This document shows positions 56,539-64,000 of a DNA stretch of 64,000 bases, piece after piece. The first letter of the stretch is position 1; the number at the start of each line of letters is the position of its first letter. A program made the translations under genes and the position numbers. The stretch is taken from the NCBI GenBank assembly GCA_934446065.1, contig CAKSDP010000002.1:1-64000 (forward strand), in the 5' to 3' direction. The notes beneath the pieces are model-generated. The model saw nothing but the letters and a program-made list of their open reading frames with translations. It had not been told where the DNA came from and made no database searches. Origin of the DNA: an uncultured Eubacteriales bacterium (GTDB lineage: Bacteria > Bacillota > Clostridia > Oscillospirales > CAG-272).

Positions 56539-58740
56539 TTATGCTGTGGCTTCTGTGCCCGTCTCTGTATCTGTTTCGACGGGGCGGTATTTCTCGGGCA
56601 TTTCGCGCTGCGTTGCTCCGGGATCCGTCAGACAGTCGCGTACAGGGATCCAGTCGATCCATGCGGAATCCTCAAGGTTTTCCTGTATGGAAATAACGGA
56701 AACGGATTGGAGCTGATCAAGGCTGAAGCCGTACTTGCGGATTATCGAGACCATGTGATCGTAGTAAGCGTTCAGCTGCTCGATAGTTGCGGTGTCATTT
56801 GCGTCGTATGCGCGGAAATACGTTGAGAAACAGGACTCGTAGTAGACGTGGCACGAGAGCATCTCGCATCTCTTCTGCTGATCGGCGTTGTCTGCGAGGC
56901 TTACTGCCTTCTCAACAAGTCCGATCATCTTTTCGTAGTTCTCGGATACAAATTTTTCATTATATATCGAGTCCGGGGGCGAATTGTCGGCCCATACCCA
57001 ACAATGGAAGTAATCGACCTTGGACTGCGCTTCGATCCACAGATCAATGTATGCGCGGATATAGCGCCATCCCTCGCCGTACTCGATCTCAAGCTCCTGG
57101 CAAAGGAAATCATCGTATTCTTCGTCAGTCATGTCGCTCTGCCAGTTTATCTCACTCATGAGATTCTGCTCGACGCGCTTGATGCCGAAGAGGTAGGACT
57201 CGATCTCGCTGAACCAGCCCTTGATACCGATCTCTTTGAAGTAGCGGATATCGGGGAGGAGCGTGTGGATCACGGTATACTGATGAAGTCCGGAATCCAT
57301 TGCGTATGTCCAGACGTAAACATTATCGGTGACCTCAAGCCAGCGATTGACCCACTCTGCATCCTGGTGGTTCTCGTTGGAGGTGAATCCGTTGTCGTCC
57401 AATATTGAGCACTTTGAGCCGTCATACGGATGGTTTGCACAGTTACCGTTCGAGCAGTACGTGACGTGCAGGAACTCGTTGCCGGTGGTTACAGCCGGCG
57501 GCTTCTTCGCGCTAAAGTATGCGAAGATCTTTATGTAGAGGTGCGCGCCGGGATATGTTGCTTCAAGCTCTTCACCGAGTTTATTTGCAAACTGGACCAT
57601 CGGGCCTGCGTTTGATTTGTCATATCTCAAAACCGCAGAACAGTTTTTACAGTGGCAGAAGTAGTCGTTGTCGCCCATCGCGATGTCGATATCCTTGAAC
57701 TGTACGCCGGGAGTTTCGCCAGAAGCGATACGCGAGTTGATGTAGTGTGTTATGCTGCTGTACATAGCTTCAAACACGGACTCGCTTGTGAAGCAAGGCT
57801 GGAAATACTGATGGTTCTCGCCGTTGTTCCAACGGTAAGTTGTAAGCCCGTGGCAGGCCTCTCTGATCGGACCGTAGGAGGTCTGCGCGGCGGAGGGCGT
57901 AGCTTTGTCGTTTCTCACGCTGCTGAACCAGTACCATGTATAGGGGTTGATGTAATCGAGAGCAGGTATTTCGGTTTCGTCAATGCCCTCGGGGATCGCA
58001 ACGAGATCAGCTTCTCTCAGACGGGAGTCGCCGAACATGAGGTTGTCCCAGCCGCACTCGTTCTGGAGGAAGCGGTACACGGCGTTCATGCAGCCGCGAT
58101 CGACTGCGCCCTCGAATACGAGACTTCCGTCCTCTTCATAGTAGCGATAGCCGTCATCGCGGAAATCACCGTTGTCGGTGAAGCGGAACGTTATCTGATG
58201 CTCTGCCGAGGACTCTCCGAAAACTACGGGCAGCATTACGCCGCAAGCCTTTGCGATGAGACGCACAAGCTCGTCCTTGGCGAACTTCATGTTTTCGTTG
58301 TTATCGTTCGGTACAACGACCGTGAACTCCGAGATGTCGGTACCGAAAAGCGTGAGCTTTTCGATACGCGGACCCTCATGGAACGTCACATCCTCGATCG
58401 CTGTTCCGGCTTCGACGTTCTTCGCGTACTTGCGAACGGCGCGATCAAGTCCGCTGTCGGTCTTACCGAAGATGAGCGTCTCGGTGCCGATATTGCGGAT
58501 TATGTAGCCGTCGTCCTCAAAATCGGACATATCAATGCCGTAGTCCTTATCGTTTCCGAGACCGATCGTAACCTTGCCTACGTTGTCGCCGAGACGATCG
58601 TCAAGCCACTTGGCATACGAATCGGAGCTTGAGGAGGTAGATGAGGTGTGCGTAGATGAGCTGCTTTGCGATCCGCAAGCGGCGCAGCTCAGGACAGATG
58701 CGATGGTCAGGAATGCTGCGAGTGTTTGCTTAATTCTCAT
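56539..58740 (-). CDS. DUF4838 lipoprotein, putative surface glycosidase (copy 2)
   Basis: Counted from the ATG with GGAGAA upstream, it has 733 residues; an upstream in-frame reading from 58794 adds 18 residues ahead of a normal signal peptide and is rejected. It is nearly collinear with copy 1: lipobox Cys22, Ser/Thr linker, paired accessory repeats, then DUF4838 with IDIAMGDNDYF and CHCKNC. Differences cluster in the region around 255-280 and in the substrate-side loops, for example SPFGIKR versus YLFGIKR. Recent duplication with copy 1 extends into the intergenic leader. Confidence 0.82.
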   Translation of the reverse strand: MRIKQTLAAFLTIASVLSCAACGSQSSSSTHTSSTSSSSDSYAKWLDDRLGDNVGKVTIGLGNDKDYGIDMSDFEDDGYIIRNIGTETLIFGKTDSGLDRAVRKYAKNVEAGTAIEDVTFHEGPRIEKLTLFGTDISEFTVVVPNDNNENMKFAKDELVRLIAKACGVMLPVVFGESSAEHQITFRFTDNGDFRDDGYRYYEEDGSLVFEGAVDRGCMNAVYRFLQNECGWDNLMFGDSRLREADLVAIPEGIDETEIPALDYINPYTWYWFSSVRNDKATPSAAQTSYGPIREACHGLTTYRWNNGENHQYFQPCFTSESVFEAMYSSITHYINSRIASGETPGVQFKDIDIAMGDNDYFCHCKNCSAVLRYDKSNAGPMVQFANKLGEELEATYPGAHLYIKIFAYFSAKKPPAVTTGNEFLHVTYCSNGNCANHPYDGSKCSILDDNGFTSNENHQDAEWVNRWLEVTDNVYVWTYAMDSGLHQYTVIHTLLPDIRYFKEIGIKGWFSEIESYLFGIKRVEQNLMSEINWQSDMTDEEYDDFLCQELEIEYGEGWRYIRAYIDLWIEAQSKVDYFHCWVWADNSPPDSIYNEKFVSENYEKMIGLVEKAVSLADNADQQKRCEMLSCHVYYESCFSTYFRAYDANDTATIEQLNAYYDHMVSIIRKYGFSLDQLQSVSVISIQENLEDSAWIDWIPVRDCLTDPGATQREMPEKYRPVETDTETGTEATA

Positions 58741-58761
58741 ATATAAGTTCTCCGTTAAAAT

Positions 58762-58791
58762 AATATACTTAAACAAGTTGCGAAATGTCAA
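58762..58791 (-). promoter_or_regulatory. Promoter of DUF4838 copy 2
   Basis: On minus, TTGACA (58791-58786) and TATATT (58767-58762) are 18 bp apart, about 20 bp upstream of the start. The equivalent spot before copy 1 has lost the -35. The region 58792-58938 has further imperfect inverted repeats but no clear terminator for copy 3. Confidence 0.75.
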
Positions 58792-58938
58792 CAAGCGCCT
58801 TTCAGCCGGTCATGGCGACAAATGACATCGAATCAAATTTGCCATGACGGTGCAGGCGCCCGTCAATATGACGAGCGCACCAGCGGAATAACCGTACTAT
58901 TTTGTTTGAATTTACATTCTCGACAGTACGGGAACGGT

Positions 58939-61143
58939 TTAAGCCTCGGTGCCGAACGAAGATTCGGCGGTTTCTGTGTCTTCAACATACTGTGCAGGAG
59001 GATCGCGGCGTTCTACGTCGGGATCGGAGAGACGATCACGTACGCTCGTCCAACCGGTCCATGCCTCCTCCTCGAGGGTGCGGGCGATGTTTGCCTTGAA
59101 GCCGTCTACCGTGGTGATAGCCTCGGGAACAAATCCGAGGTACGTCATCTTCGTGATCAGGTGATCATAGAGTCCGTTCAGATACTCGAGCTTTTCGGTA
59201 TCGTTTGCATCGTATGCACGGAAGTAATCAACGTAGCAAGCCTGATAGTAGGTGTGGAGAGAAAGTCTGCCGCAGCGGCGCTCCTGAGCAGCCGTATTAG
59301 CAAGGCTTTCAGCCTTCTCGAGAAGCGCGATCATCTCTGCGGAATGCTCGGAGACGAAACGCTCATTGTACATGGAATCGGGAGTGATGTGCGAGGTCCA
59401 GAGCCAGCAGTGAAAGTAGTCTACCTTCGACTGAGCCTCGAGCCACAGATCAATGTATGCACGGACATAGCGCCAACCGTCGCCGTACTCGTTCTCGAGA
59501 ATGCGGCAGAGATAATCCTCAAATTCGGCGTCCGTCATATCGTTTGCCCAGTTGAACTCATATCCAATCTGATGCTCTGTACGCTTGATGCCGAGACCGT
59601 GGTACGGAGCCTGCCAGAACAGACCCTTTATGCCGAGGCTCTTGAAGTAGAGCCAGTCAGCCTTGATGTTCTCAAGGACGGTGTACTGATGCATAACGGA
59701 GTCGAGGGCGTAGAGCCAGACATAGACATTGTCACAGATCTCAGTCCACTTGGTGAGCCACTCGGCGTCCTGATGGTTCTCGTTGCCTACAAATCCGTTG
59801 TCGTCAAGAATACTGCACTTGGAGCCGTCGAACGGGTGGTTGGAGCAGTTTCCGTTGGAGCAGTAGGTCACATATACATACTGGTTTGCCTTGGTAACTT
59901 CCGGCGGTTTCTTGCTCGAGAAGTATCCGAATACTTTGATCGCGAAGCTTGTGCCGTTGTAATCCTCGGCGAGCTGTGCACCGAGCTTGTTTGCAAACTG
60001 GAGCATTGCACCGGAGTTGGATTTGTCGTATCTCAGCACATTTGAGCAGTTTCTGCAACGGCAGAAGTAGTCGTTGTCGCCCATGGCAATGTCGATCTCT
60101 CTGAACTGCACGCCGGGAATCTCACCGCCTGCGATACGGCGGTCAATGTATTGTTCGATTGCTTCGAGGAAGCCCTCATAGATAGACTCGTCGGTGAAGC
60201 AGGGCTGGAAATACTGATACGACTCACCGGTCCACCGACCGATACCGTGGCAGGCGTGCTCGATCGGACCGTAAGACATCTGCGCCGGGGTCATGCCGCG
60301 TCTGTCGGTAGCATATCCTTCCCAAGACTCAACATATGGATTCATGTAGTCGAAGATAGGAGTTTCGGATTTGGAGAGACCCGCGTCGATCGTGATCTCA
60401 TCGGCTTCCTTGAGGTAGGATGCGCCGAAAATGAGGTTGAGCCAACCGCACTCGTTCTGGAGGAAACGGTAGACTGCGTTGGAGGCGCCGCGAGCGAGAG
60501 CGCCCTCAATGATGAGCGAGCCGTTTTCTTCATAATATTTATATCCGTCGTCACGGAACGATTCATCATCGGAGACGCGGAATACAATTTTATGAGCGGC
60601 GTCGGAATTGTCAACGGCGACGGGAAGAGTTACGCCGGTGGCAAAATTCATAAGGCGGACGAGTTCATCAACGGCAAAAAGGATATTTGCGTTGCTGCCC
60701 GAAGGATAAACGATCGTGAACTCGGAGATATCCGCGCCGAAAAGCGTGAGCTTGCCGATACGGTGACCCTCGTGGAACGTTACATCCTCGATCTCGGTTC
60801 CGGCTTCGACATTCTTGGCGTATTTGCGGACAGCACGGTCAAGACCGCTGTCGGTTTTACCGAAGATCAGTGTCTCGGTACCGATGTTGCGGATGATATA
60901 GCCGTCGTCCTCGAAATCGGACATATCTATACCGTACTTTGCGTCGTTGCCGACGCCGATTACAACCGTATCCTCGATCTCACCGAGACGGTATGTAAGC
61001 CACCGTGCATAGGAATCCGCATCGGATGACGTAGAAGAAATACCGGTATTGCCGCCGATATCTGCGGTGCCGGAGCCGCAGGCTGCAAGCGAAAAGATCG
61101 TTGCGCCGGCAAGAACTGATGCAATAATTTGTTTAATTTTCAT
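58939..61143 (-). CDS. DUF4838 lipoprotein, putative surface glycosidase (copy 3)
   Basis: The 734-residue protein has a good lipobox (SLAAC, Cys22), a Gly/Ser linker, paired accessory repeats and DUF4838 with IDIAMGDNDYF and CRCRNC. It is more divergent from copies 1 and 2 than they are from each other. The ATG with GAGGTG upstream is preferred over the GTG two codons earlier. Transcribed from its own consensus promoter. Surface-exposed in a Gram-positive cell envelope, likely acting on a polymer outside the cell; substrate unknown. Confidence 0.82.
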   Translation of the reverse strand: MKIKQIIASVLAGATIFSLAACGSGTADIGGNTGISSTSSDADSYARWLTYRLGEIEDTVVIGVGNDAKYGIDMSDFEDDGYIIRNIGTETLIFGKTDSGLDRAVRKYAKNVEAGTEIEDVTFHEGHRIGKLTLFGADISEFTIVYPSGSNANILFAVDELVRLMNFATGVTLPVAVDNSDAAHKIVFRVSDDESFRDDGYKYYEENGSLIIEGALARGASNAVYRFLQNECGWLNLIFGASYLKEADEITIDAGLSKSETPIFDYMNPYVESWEGYATDRRGMTPAQMSYGPIEHACHGIGRWTGESYQYFQPCFTDESIYEGFLEAIEQYIDRRIAGGEIPGVQFREIDIAMGDNDYFCRCRNCSNVLRYDKSNSGAMLQFANKLGAQLAEDYNGTSFAIKVFGYFSSKKPPEVTKANQYVYVTYCSNGNCSNHPFDGSKCSILDDNGFVGNENHQDAEWLTKWTEICDNVYVWLYALDSVMHQYTVLENIKADWLYFKSLGIKGLFWQAPYHGLGIKRTEHQIGYEFNWANDMTDAEFEDYLCRILENEYGDGWRYVRAYIDLWLEAQSKVDYFHCWLWTSHITPDSMYNERFVSEHSAEMIALLEKAESLANTAAQERRCGRLSLHTYYQACYVDYFRAYDANDTEKLEYLNGLYDHLITKMTYLGFVPEAITTVDGFKANIARTLEEEAWTGWTSVRDRLSDPDVERRDPPAQYVEDTETAESSFGTEA

Positions 61144-61175
61144 AGTCACCTCAAAAATTACTATAACCTATGTCA

Positions 61176-61204
61176 ATTTTATCACATCTTTTTGCTATTG
61201 TCAA
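61176..61204 (-). promoter_or_regulatory. Sigma-A promoter of DUF4838 copy 3
   Basis: On minus, TTGACA (61204-61199) and TAAAAT (61181-61176) are 17 bp apart, with TG one base before the -10. From 61205 to 61346 the DNA is AT-rich with no confident element; a plus promoter for ptsH must lie there but could not be picked out. Confidence 0.88.
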
Positions 61205-61360
61205 CAATATATAGTGCCAATATTGATAATTACGGCATATTTTTTATACATATGCGAAAATAGGTTTTAATATTTGCAAAATAATTATATTTTTCGGCGG
61301 CTCGGGCAAAATATAGATTGAAATTCAAGTTTGAAAATTCTCTTCTGGGAGGAGCTTACA

Positions 61361-61621
61361 ATGAAATTTATAAATCACACGGTCAAGGATGAGAACGGGA
61401 TCCATGCGCGTCCCGCAGGAGCGGTTGCGGCGGAGGCGAAAAAATTCTCGTCCGATATAACCGTGACCCTCGGCGAAAAGAGTGTAAACTGCAAAAAGAT
61501 ATTCGCCCTCATGGGTATGGGAATAAAGCACGGCGACACGATAAGGATAAACATAGACGGACCCGACGAGGAGGCGGCGCTCATTGCGATATCGGATGTG
61601 CTTCGCTCAGAGAGAATATAA
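61361..61621 (+). CDS. ptsH: Phosphocarrier protein HPr (Lys at position 46)
   Basis: From the ATG with GGGAGGAG upstream it has 86 residues. The active-site His15 lies in ENGIHARPAG. The second conserved motif, usually NLKSIMG with regulatory Ser46, reads NCKKIFA, so residue 46 is Lys. HPr kinase could not phosphorylate that position, so the standard CcpA/HPr(Ser-P) catabolite control should not work through this protein, although His15 transfer to EIIA should. It is first of a PTS operon. Confidence 0.92.
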   Translation: MKFINHTVKDENGIHARPAGAVAAEAKKFSSDITVTLGEKSVNCKKIFALMGMGIKHGDTIRINIDGPDEEAALIAISDVLRSERI

Positions 61622-61639
61622 CGGCGGTGACAGATACAG

Positions 61640-63292
61640 ATGAAGATTTACAGAGGTAAAGGGATCGTTCCGGGGATAGTTATTGCCCCGCTGCACATTC
61701 TCGGCGGAACAAATAACGGGATCGCTCGGCGCGGCGGCGCGGCATCGAAGGATGAAGAGGCGGCAAGATATCGCGGGGCTGCCGAGACGGCGGCTGCGGA
61801 ATTTGCGCGGCTCTCGCGCCTCACACGGGAGCGTGCGGGCGAGGAGGAGGCGCATATATTCGATATCTACTGTGTGATGCTTGAGGATGAGGATCTCGGC
61901 GGCGAGATCCTGCGCAGGATAGATGAGGGCGAGAGCGCCGAAGATGCGGTGAGGGCGAGCGGAGATGCGCTTGCATCCATGCTGCGTGAGTCCGACAGCG
62001 AATATATGCGAGAGCGGAGCTACGACGTTGACACGGTGTGTGATGCCCTGCTCTCCGCGCTCGGCGGCGGCAGCGGATCGTTTGATGTGACGGAGCCGTC
62101 CGTCATATGCGCACGCGATCTTTCTCCGTCGGAGACGGTATCGCTCGACCGCGAAAAGACACTCGGGTTTGTGACCGCCGAGGGCGGCACAAGCTCGCAT
62201 ACGGCGATACTTGCGCGAGCAATGGATATTCCTGCGGTAGTTGCGCTCGGCGAGATGCCGGACGCGGGCGACGGCGGGATATGCATTCTCGACGGGGGAG
62301 ACGGAACGCTTACCGTTGCGCCCGACGATGAAACGATCAGCAAATACCGCGAGAAGCAGCGCGATTACAGGAATCGCATGGAGCAGACAAACAAGGTCAA
62401 GCACAAGAAAATAAAGATCGGCGGGAAAAATATCGAGGTTTTTGCAAATATTTCCGACTCCGGAGAATGCGGTGCTGCCATTTCACACGGCGCGGACGGG
62501 ATCGGGCTGTACCGAAGCGAATTCCTTTATATGAAATACGGTCGCGAGCCGAGCGAGGATGAGCAGTTTGAGGCATACCGTAATGCTGCGGAAGCCATGC
62601 ACGGCGCAGAGGTGATAATACGCACGCTCGATGCGGGTGCCGACAAGGAGATACCGTATCTCGGTATCGCACACGAGCCGAATCCCGCTCTCGGGCTTCG
62701 CGCAATAAGGCTGTGTCTCGGACGGCGCGAGCTTTTTTCGCGGCAGATACGCGCGATACTGCGGGCGTCAGCATTCGGGAATATTTCGCTCATGCTGCCC
62801 ATGATAACAACAATAGATGAGCTGCGCGCGGCGAGAGAGCTTGTCGCAGATGAGTGCGCGGCGCTTGAATCGGAGGGGATGGCATACGATCGCGCGATAA
62901 AGATCGGGATCATGATCGAGACGCCTGCGGCGGCGGTCTGCGCCGATACGCTCGCGTGTATGGCGGACTTTATTTCGGTCGGCACGAACGATCTTGTACA
63001 GTACACGATGGCGTGCGACAGACAGAACGGTGCGGTGTCATATCTGTGCGAGGGACTTACCGAGGCGGTGCGGCGGCTGATAGTTTACGTCGGCGAATGT
63101 GCCGAAGCGGCAGGTATCAGAGCCGGAATATGCGGCGAGGCGGCGTCCGACACTTCCCTGACTGAATTCTTTGTTTCGGCGGGATACACGGAGCTTTCGG
63201 CGAGCGCTCCGGCGATCCCGAGGATCAAAGCCCGACTTGATGCGATATCTTCCACGACTTATCTCGAGCTGTCGGATAATACTTTAAGCTGA
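61640..63292 (+). CDS. ptsI: PTS Enzyme I
   Basis: The 550-residue protein phosphorylates HPr from PEP. It has the N-terminal HPr-binding domain, the active-site His187 in EGGTSSHTAILARAM, and the C-terminal PEP-binding barrel with TLDAGADKEIPYLGI and FISVGTNDLVQYTMACDR, catalytic Cys in GICGEAASD. Length is slightly below the usual about 570. It follows HPr after 18 bp. Confidence 0.95.
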   Translation: MKIYRGKGIVPGIVIAPLHILGGTNNGIARRGGAASKDEEAARYRGAAETAAAEFARLSRLTRERAGEEEAHIFDIYCVMLEDEDLGGEILRRIDEGESAEDAVRASGDALASMLRESDSEYMRERSYDVDTVCDALLSALGGGSGSFDVTEPSVICARDLSPSETVSLDREKTLGFVTAEGGTSSHTAILARAMDIPAVVALGEMPDAGDGGICILDGGDGTLTVAPDDETISKYREKQRDYRNRMEQTNKVKHKKIKIGGKNIEVFANISDSGECGAAISHGADGIGLYRSEFLYMKYGREPSEDEQFEAYRNAAEAMHGAEVIIRTLDAGADKEIPYLGIAHEPNPALGLRAIRLCLGRRELFSRQIRAILRASAFGNISLMLPMITTIDELRAARELVADECAALESEGMAYDRAIKIGIMIETPAAAVCADTLACMADFISVGTNDLVQYTMACDRQNGAVSYLCEGLTEAVRRLIVYVGECAEAAGIRAGICGEAASDTSLTEFFVSAGYTELSASAPAIPRIKARLDAISSTTYLELSDNTLS

Positions 63293-63319
63293 AAAACGAA
63301 ATCGGAAAGGAAATAAACA

Positions 63320-63799
63320 ATGTTCAGACAGAAAACAAAAACGGCATATCTTTGTGCGCCCGTGACGGGTAAATCGGTATTGCTTGAGAATTCGCATGAC
63401 GAGGCATTTGCGTCCAAGCTTCTCGGCGACGGGGTCGCGATCATGCCCGTGGAGGGCGAATTCCGCAGTCCCGCCGACGGCAGGATCACTGGGATCGCCG
63501 AGGCGCGTCACGCATATACGCTCGAGACGCCCGACGGGCTGGAGATACTCGTTCATATCGGGATCGACACGGTGGAGCTTCGCGGTGAATTCTTCACGCC
63601 GAAGGTCAGTGTCGGGGACACGGTACACGCAGGCGATGTGATATGCGTAGTTGATACAGATGCGGTAACCGAGCGCGGATTCAGTCTCTGCACACCGGTC
63701 GTGGTATCGAACGCAGATGAGCTTTGCGAATTTTCGCCGATATACGGCGACATGATCGGCGGCAGCGATGCGGTCATCGAATACAAGGTGAGAAAATAG
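63320..63799 (+). CDS. crr: PTS glucose-family EIIA component
   Basis: The 159-residue EIIA-Glc domain has APVTGKSVLL at the start and both conserved histidines, His64 (ARHAYTLET) and the phosphorylated His79 (LVHIGIDTVEL), 15 residues apart as in E. coli. It takes phosphate from HPr and passes it to EIIB. It is a free-standing protein here, before the EIIC gene. GGAAAGGA precedes the ATG. Confidence 0.93.
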   Translation: MFRQKTKTAYLCAPVTGKSVLLENSHDEAFASKLLGDGVAIMPVEGEFRSPADGRITGIAEARHAYTLETPDGLEILVHIGIDTVELRGEFFTPKVSVGDTVHAGDVICVVDTDAVTERGFSLCTPVVVSNADELCEFSPIYGDMIGGSDAVIEYKVRK

Positions 63800-63815
63800 G
63801 AGGAAGGTCATAATT

Positions 63816-64000
63816 ATGGATAAAGCTGAAAAAAAGAGCGGCGGCGTATTCAGCGTTCTTCAGCGAGTCGGGCGTTCCTTTATGCTGCCGATCGCGATAC
63901 TCCCGGTTGCGGGACTTCTGCTCGGCATCGGATCATCGTTCACGAATGCGGCGATGATCGAGGCATACGGCCTTGCAAAAATTCTCGGCGAGGGGACGCC
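63816..64000 (+). CDS. PTS glucose/N-acetylglucosamine-type EIIC (EIICB) component, partial
   Basis: Only the first 61 codons are inside the window; the gene continues past its end. They read FSVLQRVGRSFMLPIAILPV, then AGLLLGIGSSF, the typical start of the glucose-family EIIC membrane domain. AGGAGGAAGG precedes the ATG. Glucose or GlcNAc are likely substrates; GlcNAc would match nagA at 17308-18411. Confidence 0.85.
   Translation, partial: MDKAEKKSGGVFSVLQRVGRSFMLPIAILPVAGLLLGIGSSFTNAAMIEAYGLAKILGEGT

Larger units (their letters stand above)
54268..58760 (-). repeat. Direct tandem duplication: DUF4838 copies 1 and 2
   Basis: Copies 1 and 2 are collinear and almost identical over long stretches of protein. 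The shared leader TTTTAACGGAGAACT before each ATG and shared AATGTRAATYCAAA spacer motifs near the 3' ends show that the duplicated unit includes intergenic DNA. Confidence 0.8.

Noticed and set aside
54268..61143. CRISPR-like or transposon repeats in the repetitive 54-61 kb region
   Set aside because: The repetition is explained by paralogous DUF4838 genes; no short regularly spaced repeats, transposase or terminal repeats exist.

Overview
The window looks like a chromosomal piece of an uncultured, probably gut-associated, anaerobic spore-lineage member of the Clostridia (Bacillota). Signs of this are two T-box leaders, sigma-A type TTGACA/TATAAT promoters, AGGAGG ribosome binding sites, ferredoxin-dependent 2-oxoacid metabolism, ScpAB, the sporulation protein YtfJ, DacF, RqcH and a PTS. 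No rRNA, tRNA, phage, IS element or CRISPR array was seen.

Layout. (1) 8-10654, plus: an operon for branched-chain (or aryl) 2-oxoacid/acyl-CoA interconversion. It holds a degenerate isopropylmalate-synthase-like protein, a TIM-barrel/acyl-CoA-ligase fusion, IlvE, a P-loop ATPase, a four-subunit VOR-type oxidoreductase, an XRE-cupin regulator and a second acyl-CoA ligase. (2) 10733-12357: a membrane GT2 glycosyltransferase. (3) 12360-20741, minus: an eight-gene sugar-catabolic operon (XylB-type kinase, NagB-like, NagA, ceramidase-fold hydrolase, SDR, HpcH aldolase, aldo/keto reductase, Gfo/Idh). (4) 20754-24457, minus: mgtE, rpe, ispF, ispD. Between rpe and ispF there is an unannotated, highly structured candidate ncRNA on the PLUS strand, with its own terminator. 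(5) 24546-31521, minus: leuA-ilvB-ilvN-ilvC-ilvD under a T-box with a likely Leu (CUC) specifier. (6) 31678-38851: a DUF815 ATPase, a cysteine desulfurase with DUF3343, SprT, RqcH, an acetyltransferase and an orphan anchored protein. (7) 38938-49835, plus: lon-engB, then S2P-scpA-scpB-DUF2953-ytfJ-dacF-rluB, then glycerate kinase and a phosphodiesterase. (8) 49838-54212, minus: T-box-controlled pheS-pheT followed by a frameshifted maa. (9) 54228-61204, minus: three tandem DUF4838 surface lipoproteins. (10) 61361-64000, plus: PTS genes HPr, EI, EIIA and the start of EIIC.

How they fit together. The T-box operon makes valine, isoleucine and leucine precursors. IlvE and the VOR complex in region 1 link the same 2-oxoacids to acyl-CoAs and ferredoxin, and the two ligases could recharge free branched or aryl acids. 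The IPMS-like protein there has lost its metal ligands but keeps the regulatory C-terminal domain, so a sensor or scaffold role is possible (inference). Regions 3, 9 and 10 suggest a glycan-degrading lifestyle with amino-sugar processing and PTS uptake. The HPr has Lys instead of the regulatory Ser46.

The strongest lead for something undescribed is the plus-strand RNA at about 22887-23165. Next come the metal-ligand-less LeuA paralogue with its operon, and the HPr variant.
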